A stretch of DNA of 64,000 bases from Lanius collurio (Eukaryota; Chordata; Aves; Passeriformes; Laniidae): NCBI GenBank assembly GCA_020086605.1, contig JACBWW010000087.1, positions 412,194 to 476,193 on the forward strand, read 5' to 3'. Positions 1 through 9,400 of this stretch are shown here, in pieces; the first letter of the stretch is position 1, and each line of letters begins with the position of its first letter. Below the pieces are notes generated by a model, which was given only the letters and a program-made list of their open reading frames with translations, searched no databases and was not told where the DNA came from. Made by a program: the position numbers and the translations under genes.

Positions 1-12
1 GTGCGGTGTAAA

Positions 13-301
13 GTCAGCTCGGCCGTGTCCTCGTCGCTGCCCTCGTCCACGCTGGGGAAGCTGCTGCTGGAGAACGTCTTGTCCGGCGTCCGGTCGGCGT
101 CGCCGGCGGCAGGCCCGCCGCGCACGGCGCCCAGCCCACACCGGAGCCCCCCGAGGCGCCCGCGCCGGTGCCCGCGGAGGCCGTGGCCGAGAGCGGCGCC
201 TGTGCCGCCGGCGACGCCGACCGGACGCCGGACAAGACGTTCTCCAGCAGCAGCTTCCCCAGCGTGGACGAGGGCAGCGACGAGGACACGGCCGAGCTGA
301 C
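13..301. repeat. Perfect 99-bp inverted repeat (arms 13-111 and 203-301)
   Basis: The 99 bases at 13-111 are the exact reverse complement of 203-301, with a 91-bp spacer. The right arm is in-frame AATK coding sequence (DADRTPDKTFSSSSF). The left arm therefore shows AATK antisense on the plus strand and follows an in-frame TAA (9-11), so it does not fit as AATK exon. The most likely cause is a fold-back or assembly artefact at a contig edge. Confidence 0.95.
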
Positions 302-1598
302 CTCCGGCGTCTTCACCGACTTCTCCGGGGAATACACGGAGCGGGCGGAGGCAGCCCCGGCGCTCAGGTCCCTGCAGAAGCAGGTGGGGACGCCGGACTC
401 GCTGGAGTCGCTGGACATCCCCTCCACGGCCAGCTCCTGCGAGGTGCTCAGCCCCGGCGCCTTCGCGCCCGCCGGCCAAGCCCGCGCCCTCGACAGCGGC
501 TACGACACCGAGAACAACGAGTCCCCTGAGTTTGTCCTTAAGGAGCCCCACGAGCCCCGAGAGCCCGAGGCCTTCAGCCAGCTGGGGAAGCCGCCCCCGG
601 GGCTGCCGGGGGGCGAGGGCGAGGCTCCGGCCCCTGAAACGCGGCTGCCCAGCGCCGCGGGGGCCGAGCTGCCCGGCCTGGCCGAGAAGAGCCCCTACCG
701 CGACTCTGCCTATTTCTCTGACTGCGATGCCGAGGCCGAGCGCGGCCACAAGGACGAGGGGGACAGCGATGGGTCCCGCACGCCGGAGGCAGAAGAGGGT
801 CCTCGCTGCCCTACGCAGGACATAGGACGAGGAGAGGACCCGCTGCACCCGCCGGGCGCACCCGGCAGTCCCCCGGCAGCGCCCGTGGCAGTGTCCCCGC
901 CAGCGATGGTGGCTTTGGAGGGGGACTGGATGGGGACAGAGGCCGGGAGCGCACCGCAGCAGGCACCTGGCACCGAGCAGAGCCCCGCTGGCACGGGGCT
1001 GGTGCCGGGCAGTCCCCCACGCCCTGACACAGACTCCAGTCCCCCGGGCTCTGTGACCCCCAAGACTTTCCTCTTGACCCCGGTGCCGGTGAGCCCTGGG
1101 GAGCCATCGGCTGTCGGAGGGACCTGCATGCCCGAGAGCGTCCCTGGACTTGGGGGAGCCGCAGTGGGGGACAAACAGACTGTGACCTCCGCGCTGGGGC
1201 TTGGGGACCTGGGCCTGCCCCTGGAGGGGGCTGGGGCGGGCGATGCACCGGGGGGTCCCAGCACGCTGCTGCCTGGGGGCAAATCACCCCCGGGTCTCTC
1301 CCCGCCCCCGGCTGCCCCCGAGCGCCGCGAGGAGCCAGAGGAGGAGGAGGAGGACACAGAAGACAGCGACGAGTCGGACGAGGAGCTGCGCTGCTACAAC
1401 ATCCAGGAGCAGAGCGAGGAGAGCGAGGAGGAGCCGGCGGCTGTGCCCATCGTGGTGGCCGAGAGCCAGAGTGGCCGGAACCTGCGCAGCCTCCTCAAGA
1501 TGCCCAGCCTGCTGTCCGAGGCCTTCTGCGAGGACCTGGAGCGCAAGAAAAAGGCTGTCTCCTTCTACGACGACGTGACCATCTACCTCTTCGACCAG
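112..1598 (+). CDS. AATK: AATK large tail exon (5' end unresolved)
   Basis: A single long exon, open in the frame that includes position 168, ends at CAG|GTGGGT in phase 0. It is very GC-rich and encodes repeated S/T-P, acidic and SPYRDSAYFSDCD-type segments. The real 5' boundary is probably upstream of the window or lost in the inverted duplication at the edge. Confidence 0.85.
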
Positions 1599-2529
1599 GT
1601 GGGTGCCCTGGGGGGACAGAGCCGGGTGCTGGGCACGGCCCCGCGGCATTTTGGTGGCGAGAGCCATCTCCAGCCGTGCCCCCAATGAGATTCCTTCCTG
1701 CTGTTTCCCCATCCTCAGGAAAGCCCCACGAGGGAGCTGGCTGAGCAGAGCTTCCCGGAGCCCACCCTGCCTTCAGGGCAGCCCCCCTCGCCTTCGGGGC
1801 AGCCCCCTACCAGTGGCAGCCCCCCCAGCCCCACAGAGAGGCTTGGAGCCTCCGATGACTCCTCAGACGGCAACGCCTCGGAAGAGAGTAAGAGACCAGG
1901 AGCTCATGGGGCTGGTGATTTTGGGATAGTGAGAGAATAGCGGTTATGGGATGATGGGGAGGCAGTTACCGGGTCATGGGGACAATGGTTATGGGATGAT
2001 GGGGGACCAGTTATGGGGTGATAGGGTCAGAGGTCATGGTGGAACCCCCACAGTGGGCTCAGCCTCCTCACTCTGTATCCCAGGCGGTGGCTTCGAGTGG
2101 GACGATGACTTCCCGCTGATGCCAGTGAAGCCGTCCCTGGTGGCCTCGCTGCCGGGGACGCCGGCGGAGCCCCCCGCGGCCGTGCCCACCCTGCCCGCCC
2201 TGGTGCCGGCACAGAAACAGGTGCTGCCCATCCAGTTCTCCCGGTTCACGGTCTCACCTGCCCCAGTGTCCCGGTTCTCCATCACCCACGTCTCCGACTC
2301 GGACATGGACTCCATAGGAGGTGAGTCCCTCTCGGGATGCTGCCCTGTGGGTGCCCAGGACTGTCCCTGCCGGGAGCTGCCATGTCCCAGAGCCATGGGA
2401 CACCCTGTCCTTGTGCCACATGAGGACGGTCACCCCTGCGAAGGGCCGGGTGTCCCGCAGGGGACCGGGACCCTCTCATGGCTCTCTCTGCTCTTTGCAG
2501 GCAGCAGCGAAGACGGTGACCGGGAGTGA
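112..2529 (+). CDS. AATK: AATK (LMTK1) 3' coding part, four exons, 5' partial
   Basis: This is the C-terminal part of apoptosis-associated tyrosine kinase (lemur tyrosine kinase 1), a membrane-anchored kinase of neurons and recycling endosomes. The coding join seen is 112-1598, 1719-1887, 2084-2320 and 2501-2529. All junctions are GT-AG and the phases (0, 1, 1) agree, giving one frame to a TGA at 2527-2529. The kinase domain lies upstream of the window; what is here is the long, disordered, Pro/Ser/acidic tail. An acidic run at about 1336-1436 precedes KAVSF (1551-1565), an RVxF-type PP1 docking motif as described for LMTK proteins, followed by YDDVTIYLFDQ. The last exons encode GGFEWDDDFPLM and a SDSDMDSIGG..SSEDGDRE terminus. 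Recognition rests on family knowledge of the LMTK tail and on synteny with BAIAP2. The upstream limit is uncertain because 13-111 is an inverted copy of 203-301 and the frame meets a TAA at 9-11. Confidence 0.9.
1719..1887 (+). CDS. AATK: AATK penultimate-region exon (169 bp)
   Basis: The acceptor is ATCCTCAG and the donor GAGA|GTAAGA. It reads ESPTRELAEQSF... through two SGQPP repeats to DDSSDGNASEE, starts in phase 0 and ends in phase 1, matching its neighbours. Confidence 0.85.
2084..2320 (+). CDS. AATK: AATK exon with GGFEWDDDFPLM (237 bp)
   Basis: The acceptor is TATCCCAG and the donor GGAG|GTGAGT. It encodes SGGFEWDDDFPLMPVKPSL and, near its end, FSRFTVSPAPVSRFSITHVS, then DSDMDSIG. 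The phase is 1 on both sides. Confidence 0.88.
2501..2529 (+). CDS. AATK: AATK last coding exon
   Basis: After the acceptor CTCTTTGCAG it encodes only (G)SSEDGDRE and a TGA at 2527-2529. Confidence 0.88.
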
Positions 2530-2778
2530 GCCCGCCGGGACACAGCCGGCATTGCCCCGGCACCAGGGCGGCACAGGACGGCGGGGCCGGCGCGGGGGCC
2601 GCCCGTGGGCTCCCAGATCCCGCTCGGCAGTTTTTAGGCAGATTTTATCGGAAGGAACTCGTTTGCTGCTTCGAGTGGGAGCGGGGCCGGCACGGCCCCC
2701 GCGGGGCCAGGCGGTGGGTGACGGTGGTGGCCGTGCGCGTGTGCGGGTGGCTGTGAGCGTGCGTGTAAAATAGACACT

Positions 2779-2808
2779 TATATATATATATATACATATA
2801 TATATATA
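2779..2808. repeat. (TA)n microsatellite in AATK 3' UTR
   Basis: About 30 bp of nearly pure TA with one CA interruption. Confidence 0.9.
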
Positions 2809-3325
2809 AATTATAGCGTTTCAAGGGTAGTGCCCTGACCTTGCTAACATTTGCCGAGTGTCCTCCCCAGTGAAGTTTGCCCCTTGGCTTCTTGCCCACA
2901 TGTGCTCCCCGAGGCGGTTAGTCCCCACACCCCTTCTCCCCCAGGCTGTCCCCTCCCTGTGCCATGCGCTCAGTCTTGCACCTTGTGGTGGCTTGGCTGT
3001 CCCACAGCTGTCCCACAGCGGTCCCACAGCTGCCCCATGGCTGCCCCAGAGGCACTCCATGACATTCCTGACCAAGGGGCCACTGGCTGCTGCCACTCTG
3101 GATGTCACTCCCCGTGCCAGGGGTGCCACTGGCTCCCAGAGTGGCCCCCATGGCTTTGGAGCTCCCCTCCCTTGGTTTGCAGGGATCAGTCCCAGCTGGG
3201 GACCCTGGGAACTGGTGGGACCCTTGTCCATTGTAGCGGGGATCCACATGTGGAGGGCTGGTTGTGGGGAGAATATCCCCCACTGGGACCTGCCATCCTG
3301 ACTATTTTTGTATTTAAACAAAATG

Positions 3326-3331
3326 ATTAAA
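3326..3331 (+). promoter_or_regulatory. AATK: Poly(A) signal variant ATTAAA, proximal, AATK
   Basis: ATTAAA lies in TTTAAACAAAATGATTAAA, about 800 bp after the stop. It could give a shorter AATK transcript. Confidence 0.35.
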
Positions 3332-4104
3332 AAACCCCAACCCCACCCCAAAACCAAAACTTGCTGTTGACTGAACTCACATTGATGCGATTTTAAGTTA
3401 TTGCTGCCAAAGAGACGTATCGGGGAGGGGGGGAGGGGGCGCGCTCGTGGTTCTTTGTTCCTTTTTTTTGGTTCGTTTGTTTTTTTATTTTTTTAATTCA
3501 TTCGAGGCTTAGGATAATTGTGCAATTCCAGCTTCCGGAAGGAAATAGAAGTAAGCGGAGCTGAGCGAAACCTTGAATTCAGGGCTGATTCCTTTTGGGG
3601 TCTATAGACCAAACCCTGAGGTGAGAAATGTCCCCTCTGAGCCCCCACCCTGTCCTGGTGTAGGGGGATGAGGGCACACGGGTGTCCCTGTGCAGGGACA
3701 CGTGCACAGACAGCGCCCACGTGGGATGGGGCTGGTGCCAGGGGTTCGGCTCCATGCCACAGGATGATCCCACCCCGGGCTGGACACAGCTCTGGCACCA
3801 GGACCCATGGGATGAGCCTGTCCCCATCCCAGCCTGGCACTGCGATGGGTCCCAGCCAGGTGCTGGTAGACCTGTCCCCATACTCGCCCACCCTTCTCCC
3901 ACCCACTCCCACGGCCAGCCCAGCCTGGAGCTGTATCCCAGCTGAGTGCCCTCAGTGCTCAGGAGGCTGCTGTGGGGTGCCAGGGGCTGTTCCTCCATCC
4001 AGGGCACAGCCAGGGCTCAGGGGGACCCAAACTCCAGCCCCAGCAGTGGCCACGCCACCCTGTACCCCCCCTGCTGGTTCCTCCCCCTACTAAGCAATTA
4101 GGGC

Positions 4105-4123
4105 TTTATTTAAGTGTTTTATT
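4105..4123 (-). promoter_or_regulatory. Two minus-strand AATAAA motifs inside the AATK 3' UTR
   Basis: On the minus strand AATAAA occurs at 4105-4110 and 4118-4123. These are the first canonical signals downstream of the distal BAIAP2 last exon (stop at 6383) and could end the WH2-tail mRNA, which would then overlap the AATK 3' UTR. The assignment is inference. Confidence 0.3.
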
Positions 4124-4589
4124 TAACCCCCCATCTGGCCTCCACCCCAATTCTCCCAAGCTTTTTCCCTTTCCTTAACAACAAGGGGGCCACCTCTGCA
4201 CTGACCCGGGCTGCAGCACCCAGGGGTGCTGCCCATGCAGGACTGGGATGCTCCTGGTGTTCCCTTCCCGCAGCACCCACCCTCCTACCCCGATCCTCTC
4301 TTCCCCACACCCCCAACACCACGGGGGGATTTGCTCACCCCCTGCTCCCTCTCGCACCCAGGGGTGCTGGCCCAGCCCCCACCCCACCCCCCGGGTTTGG
4401 TCTATGGCGCCGCCGGTCCCGGCTCCGGAGCGCGGATGAGGACAGAGCTGTGGCTTGGGTAACTTTTTTAATAGAAAGGCTCTTCTTACATGGTCTATTT
4501 TCTCAATACGGGTCATAATTGCTGTATTTTTTATCAGTGCTGATTTCCATACAGCTCCCAGCATGTGTGTCAAATCTCATCGGGCCAAT

Positions 4590-4595
4590 AATAAA
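4590..4595 (+). promoter_or_regulatory. AATK: Poly(A) signal AATAAA, distal, AATK
   Basis: A canonical AATAAA about 2.06 kb after the AATK stop, followed by a T-rich stretch (GTTTTTAAAATATC). It is the strongest plus-strand 3' end signal before the convergent BAIAP2 gene. Confidence 0.55.
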
Positions 4596-4615
4596 GTTTT
4601 TAAAATATCTTAAGC

Positions 4616-6382
4616 CGTTTCCTGCCCCGATCATTGCCCAGCACCCAGGACAGAACCAGCTTGAGAGGGCCTTGGCCACGCTCCGGGGCCATGCAGGAGC
4701 CTCTGGCCAGGGAAAACCCTGCAGGAGGGAGGGCTGGGGGAGGTTGAATTGCTCATAAATTACGTTTTCTCATAAAAAATTATTTCAGGTTACGTCTTGC
4801 AGGTGCTGCCGAGCCAGGAGGTGCAGCGAAGCCTCCAGGGGCTGGCTGGAGCCAGGGTGGCAGCTTGGGGGGCCCAGGGGGACAGCCCCTGGCACGGGGG
4901 TGGAAGAGGACACCGCAGTGGCCGAGGGGACGCCAGGCCTGTCCCCACCCTGGGCTGTGACCACCAGCCCTCTCCCACCCACTGCCCCACACCCCGGGCT
5001 TTCCCTCAGCCCTGCCCTGTGTGGCCCCCACCCACGTGCTTCAGCCCTGGGAGAGGAAGAGGAGGCACGGGAGAGGAAAAGGAAGTACATCATGGAGCAG
5101 GGAACCCTCGTGCAGAGCTGGAGCCTGGGCGGCCACAGGAGGAGCTGGTCCTGCAGTGGAGCTGGAAAACCCATTGGAGGGGACACAGGAGAGATGAGCC
5201 ACCACATCTGACTGGGGCTGAGCCCCCCTAGGCTGGGGACACTCCATGCCTGGCCAAGTGCCCAGCCAAGCACCACTGCCTGGGCTGTGGGGACCAGGAC
5301 GTGCTGCACCAGTGATCACAAAGTGCAAAATGAGAAATACAACGGAAAAAGCAAAAAGTCTGTTCAGGTTCAACCCCCTCACCCAGGGGAGATGCACTTC
5401 CTGCCTGGAAACCCTCTTCTCCTGGATTTTGGAGCAAGGATGTGACCCTGGTCACTCAGGAGCTGCGGGGAGGGCTGCGGGAGCCACCTTGCTCGTGGGC
5501 ACCCCCAGCACTAAGCTTAGCGAGTGTGTACATATATATTTATATATATTTATCTCTATCTATCTCTCTCTCATGCAGCCCTAGGAATAGAGGAAGAGCA
5601 AACAGCCAAGCAAGAGGTCCGGATGGGAGCTCCTGTCTGCAGGGAGCGGGGGCACCCTGGCCCCAGGCACCCCAAGGCTCACTCACACACTGCCCTCGCC
5701 TCCACAAGTGGTTTTTTTCTAGCTTATATTTTACAGCAGTACCGTAATTCCCTACCACATCCCGAGCCCCGGCGCAGCAGGAGCTCTGGGACCGGAGCTG
5801 ACCCCGTCCCAGCGGGGGCTGCAGTGCTGGCACCCACTGCCCTGTCCCAGCCCGGAGCACGGGGTGGGCAGCCGGGGTCTGGTGGAAGCCAGGGAGCTGC
5901 CTACTGCTCCCACCATCCCCTGGCTTGCACGGGGTATCCCGGTGTCCTGCCTGGCCTCGGGGTCTGTCCCGTCTGGGCAGGGAGAGCAGGGGGACCGTGT
6001 CCCCTCTGCCATTGCTGCCCCACTGGAGCGCTGTGAGCCCACGGAGAGTTGTTCTCCAGCTGAGCCTGTTTCTCCACGCACAGCAAGCTGCTGCTCAGCC
6101 TGGGAGCCAGCCCAGCTCTGGGACATGCTGCTCTGACTCTGGGAAGTGCCATCACACTCGATAGCACAGGCAAAGGACAGGTGATGTGGCAGCACTGTGA
6201 CCCTCTGCCACTGAGGGAGTCTAGAGAAGAGAGAACTAGGGCACTAGCTTGAGCCTTTGGCTTTCAAAGCAGCAGGATTAATAAATTCCGCCTAAAAATG
6301 GAGTCCTGGGAAGCTGGACATGCAGCGGCGAGGATGAGGATGAGGAGGTGGCGAGTGCCACATGGGCGCCAGCGCTCCCGGA
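4616..6382 (-). other. BAIAP2: Region between AATK end and BAIAP2 WH2-tail exon, probably BAIAP2 3' UTR
   Basis: On the minus strand this follows the most distal BAIAP2 stop codon (6383-6385), so at least part of it is 3' UTR of that isoform. I see no coding sequence and no canonical minus-strand AATAAA here. Only the weak variant AATATA at 5725-5730 is present. A (TA)/(TCTA) tract lies at about 5524-5573. Confidence 0.4.
5524..5573. repeat. TA / TCTA / TC low-complexity tract
   Basis: Runs of ATATAT, ATTTATAT and TCTATCTATCTCTCTC in succession. Confidence 0.85.
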
Positions 6383-6452
6383 TCAGCTGATGAGCGGAGC
6401 CGAGCGGTCATTCGTCACCGTTGGCTTCAGCTGGACGTTGGCAAAGGGGTTC
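6383..6452 (-). CDS. BAIAP2: BAIAP2 alternative last exon, WH2-like tail
   Basis: Acceptor TCCTCCACAG, then (R)NPFANVQLKPTVTNDRSAP and LIS, with a TGA at 6383-6385. NVQLKPTVTNDR is the WH2-like actin-binding segment of the long-tail IRSp53 isoform. The product would be 534 aa without the cassette. Confidence 0.95.
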
Positions 6453-9400
6453 CTGTGGAGGAAGAGGAAGAGGAAGGCAGAGTTAACAGGGGGTTGGAGG
6501 CCTGGAGCGGACAGGGCACCAGCACAGTGAGCAGCGACTGGTGAGACCCTGGGACCAGCAGCGTTTGGGAAGGGGTTAAACTGGAAAAGCTCTGCCTTGC
6601 TGAGCCCCCAGCCCAGCTGCCCCCACTCCCTGAGCTGCCCCCACTCCTCAGCTCCTCTTCCAACTAAGCCATGGTGGGTCAGAGATGAGCTGAGCACAGC
6701 TGCAGTGGGTGCTCTCCTACCTCGCTGTCCTCAGTCTAAGGCTGGGCATGCCACTGGAGGCCAGGGTTGGAGAGGCTGCTCCAGCCTCCTCCAAGGCTGG
6801 CCTCAAGCAGTTCCCACAGATGGGAGCACTGCGGGATCACCCAGCTCTGCTCGGCGCTGCTCTGGGGAGCGGGGTTATGGCACCTCCCAGCCACGGGCAG
6901 AGCTGGCAGCTCCCTGCAGAGTCCTGTGCTGCCTCTGGAGAAGCTAACATCCAAGAGGAAGAGTGTGGGACACTAAGGACACCTGGATGAGCTCGTCAGA
7001 GCCCAGAGAGGCTGACCTTGGGTTTCACCTACCTGGGGTGTCCCCAGCACCCTCCCACTGCCATTGTCACTTGGCCAGGATGGGGTACAAGGACTGCCTT
7101 GGCACAGGGAGCGGTCACAGAAGAAGGAGCCTTACCCCTCTCCAGGTCATCCTCTCTGTCCTCTCCTAGCAGGGTTAATTCCTGAGGGGTGTGGGCAGTT
7201 CTGGGGATCCCTCTGGCTGCCTGGGGCCATCAGGTCTGAACAGGCACCAGGCAAGGAGCCCGCCGTCCTCCCTGCAGCCCCTCGGTCTCCTCTGCCCCCC
7301 AGCCCTCCCTCCCCAGGGAGCCACAGAATCCTTCTGCTGTCCCCAGTGGAAGCAGTGGCCACAGCCCCCCACAGCAGGTCACCCACCATGGGGGGCACAG
7401 CCCTGCTCCCCCTGACATGGGTTCAGGTAAAGTGCTATGGTTACCATGTGCACCTGGACCAGCTTTGGGATGTCCCCAGGAGCTTTGGAATGTCCCTAGC
7501 CACCTCCCAGAGCAGAAGGAAGATGCTGGGACCTCCACCCCTCTAGGACGGGCACTCACTGACAGCCCCAGGCCCTCTCTCTGCCACCCCTCACCTCTCC
7601 ACGTTCACTTTTTCTTTCCTTAAAAGATAAATGACTTTTGCTTAAAAATAGGGTAATTAATTTCACACCTAATTAATGCAGATGCTTAGATCACTTTCCC
7701 TCCCAGGATGCCAAAATAGATTTTCAGGACTGGAGGGAGAGGAAAAGTTGCTTTGATGAGTCACCCGGGGCTCATTTAACTATTTCTGTACGGGCAGAGA
7801 AGAGCCACTGGGATGGAGCCTGCAACTCCAGGGAAACCAGCTCATGGATCAAAGAGAAACGGGGAAGGGGCTCTCCAGGCTCTGCAGTGCCAGCGAGGAG
7901 GGTCTCGACTCCTGGGGAGGCTCCTGCATCCCGTCCTTGGGGCCAGGACGAGGAGGCTCCTGGGACGAGTCTACAACAAAAAAGCTGCTCAAAAAACTTG
8001 CGGTTAGTGCGGACGTGCCCCGCCCCGCCGGAGGGGGCTGGGGACAGCGGCGGACACCGGACACCTACAACCACAGAGCTGGTAACGGAGAGCGGGGGAA
8101 GCGCAGGAGCAGCTCAGCACCCCGGGAAGCGCAGCCGCGGCAGCGGGGCGAGCAGCAGAGGCAGCCGGGGAGCCCCGGAGCTCCCGCCAGCGGGACGGGG
8201 ACAAGCGGTGGCTGAGGGAGGGGACGCGCTCGGCCGGGTGCAGCGGGAAGCAGAGCGGTGGCACCGTCCCCGCGCAGCCCCGCGGCGGCACCCGCTGCCC
8301 AGCGCACCCAGGGCACGGCCCCGCGACAGCGTCACTTACTAACTACGGGCAGGGGCACCTCAAAACCTGGCCACTTCAACATCGGGGCTGCAAGGGAAAC
8401 AGAAGGCAGGTTGGAGGACGCCAGGACGCTTGATGGGAACAGAAGGTCGTGGTTAAGGAGAGACTTAAGGCCACGAGCCGGTGGCCACCCGGCTCGAGAG
8501 CGCGCTGGCCACCCCGCACTCAGCGCCGGCGGGCAGAGGAAACAGGAGGAAAAAGAAGAAAAAGGAGGAAAAGTCGTGTTTATTGAGTCGCTGGTGCTGT
8601 GAGGAGGGGAAGGAAGGGCACGGCCAGCCGGGAGCTGTGGGAGTGCAGCGGTCGGGCACGGCGGGGGCTACGGAAGGGAGGGGGCGGCTTCCTTCCCCCC
8701 GTGCCGGCCATCGCCGCTTTCCCACCGCCGGGAAAGCGCAGCCGGAGCCTTGGCATGCGGGAGCAGTAGCAGCATCACCCCCTCAGATGCTCAGGGACAG
8801 GGCAGCCGGCCCTAAAGCAGCTGTCGCTGCTCCCGCTCAGCGAAGCTGTTTAGTGCCGGCGGGGCTGGGCGCGCACAGGCAGCGCCCGGAGTCCCCAGGG
8901 ATGGAGCAGGGGACAAAAACACGGCCTGGGAATGCGCGGTGGGCGATGCAGGCGGTGAGGGCAGCACGCAGGCACGGCAGCCGAAAAAGACACCGAGGCC
9001 CAGCTCAATGCAATAAATAAAACTTTTATTCAAACAATAACTCAGTACAGGGCACAATTCTCTCTGGCTTTTAAAAAAAGGTTTTTCAGCACTTTACAAT
9101 CTCCACACAGGCTTTGCTAGGCTGGGTTTGTGGTTTTTTTCCCCCTCTACATTCAGTCATTCATCGTGAAATATCCTGGGTTAAAAATCCTTAGCAAAAT
9201 TCGGACATCGATGCAGGAGGGGCTCAGAACAGTGTGCCCGTAGGCGAGGAGATAACCCAAAAACTGGTCCGGGGGGGGTCTATTGCCAGCAATGTCCCAG
9301 TAAACAGGCAATGTCAGAGGTCTTAAAAATCACATCAGAAAAAAGCGTGAACAGCTTTGCAGTGGAGACGGCCACGGGCACTGGGAGGGCTACGGCCGGG

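Larger units (their letters stand above)
2530..4615 (+). other. AATK: AATK 3' UTR (extent inferred)
   Basis: The sequence after the AATK stop has no further supported coding. It holds an AT dinucleotide tract (2779-2808), a G-rich then T-rich low-complexity stretch (about 3420-3500) and two candidate plus-strand poly(A) signals, ATTAAA at 3326-3331 and AATAAA at 4590-4595. Which of the two is used cannot be told from sequence alone. Confidence 0.55.

Noticed and set aside
1..300. Plus-strand open frame containing SSAVSSSLPSSTLGK
   Set aside because: It is the antisense of AATK coding sequence created by the inverted duplication, not a separate gene.
1..2529. miR-338 family hairpin, known to lie in an AATK intron in vertebrates
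   Set aside because: The host intron lies upstream of the window; I see no matching hairpin in the short introns present here.
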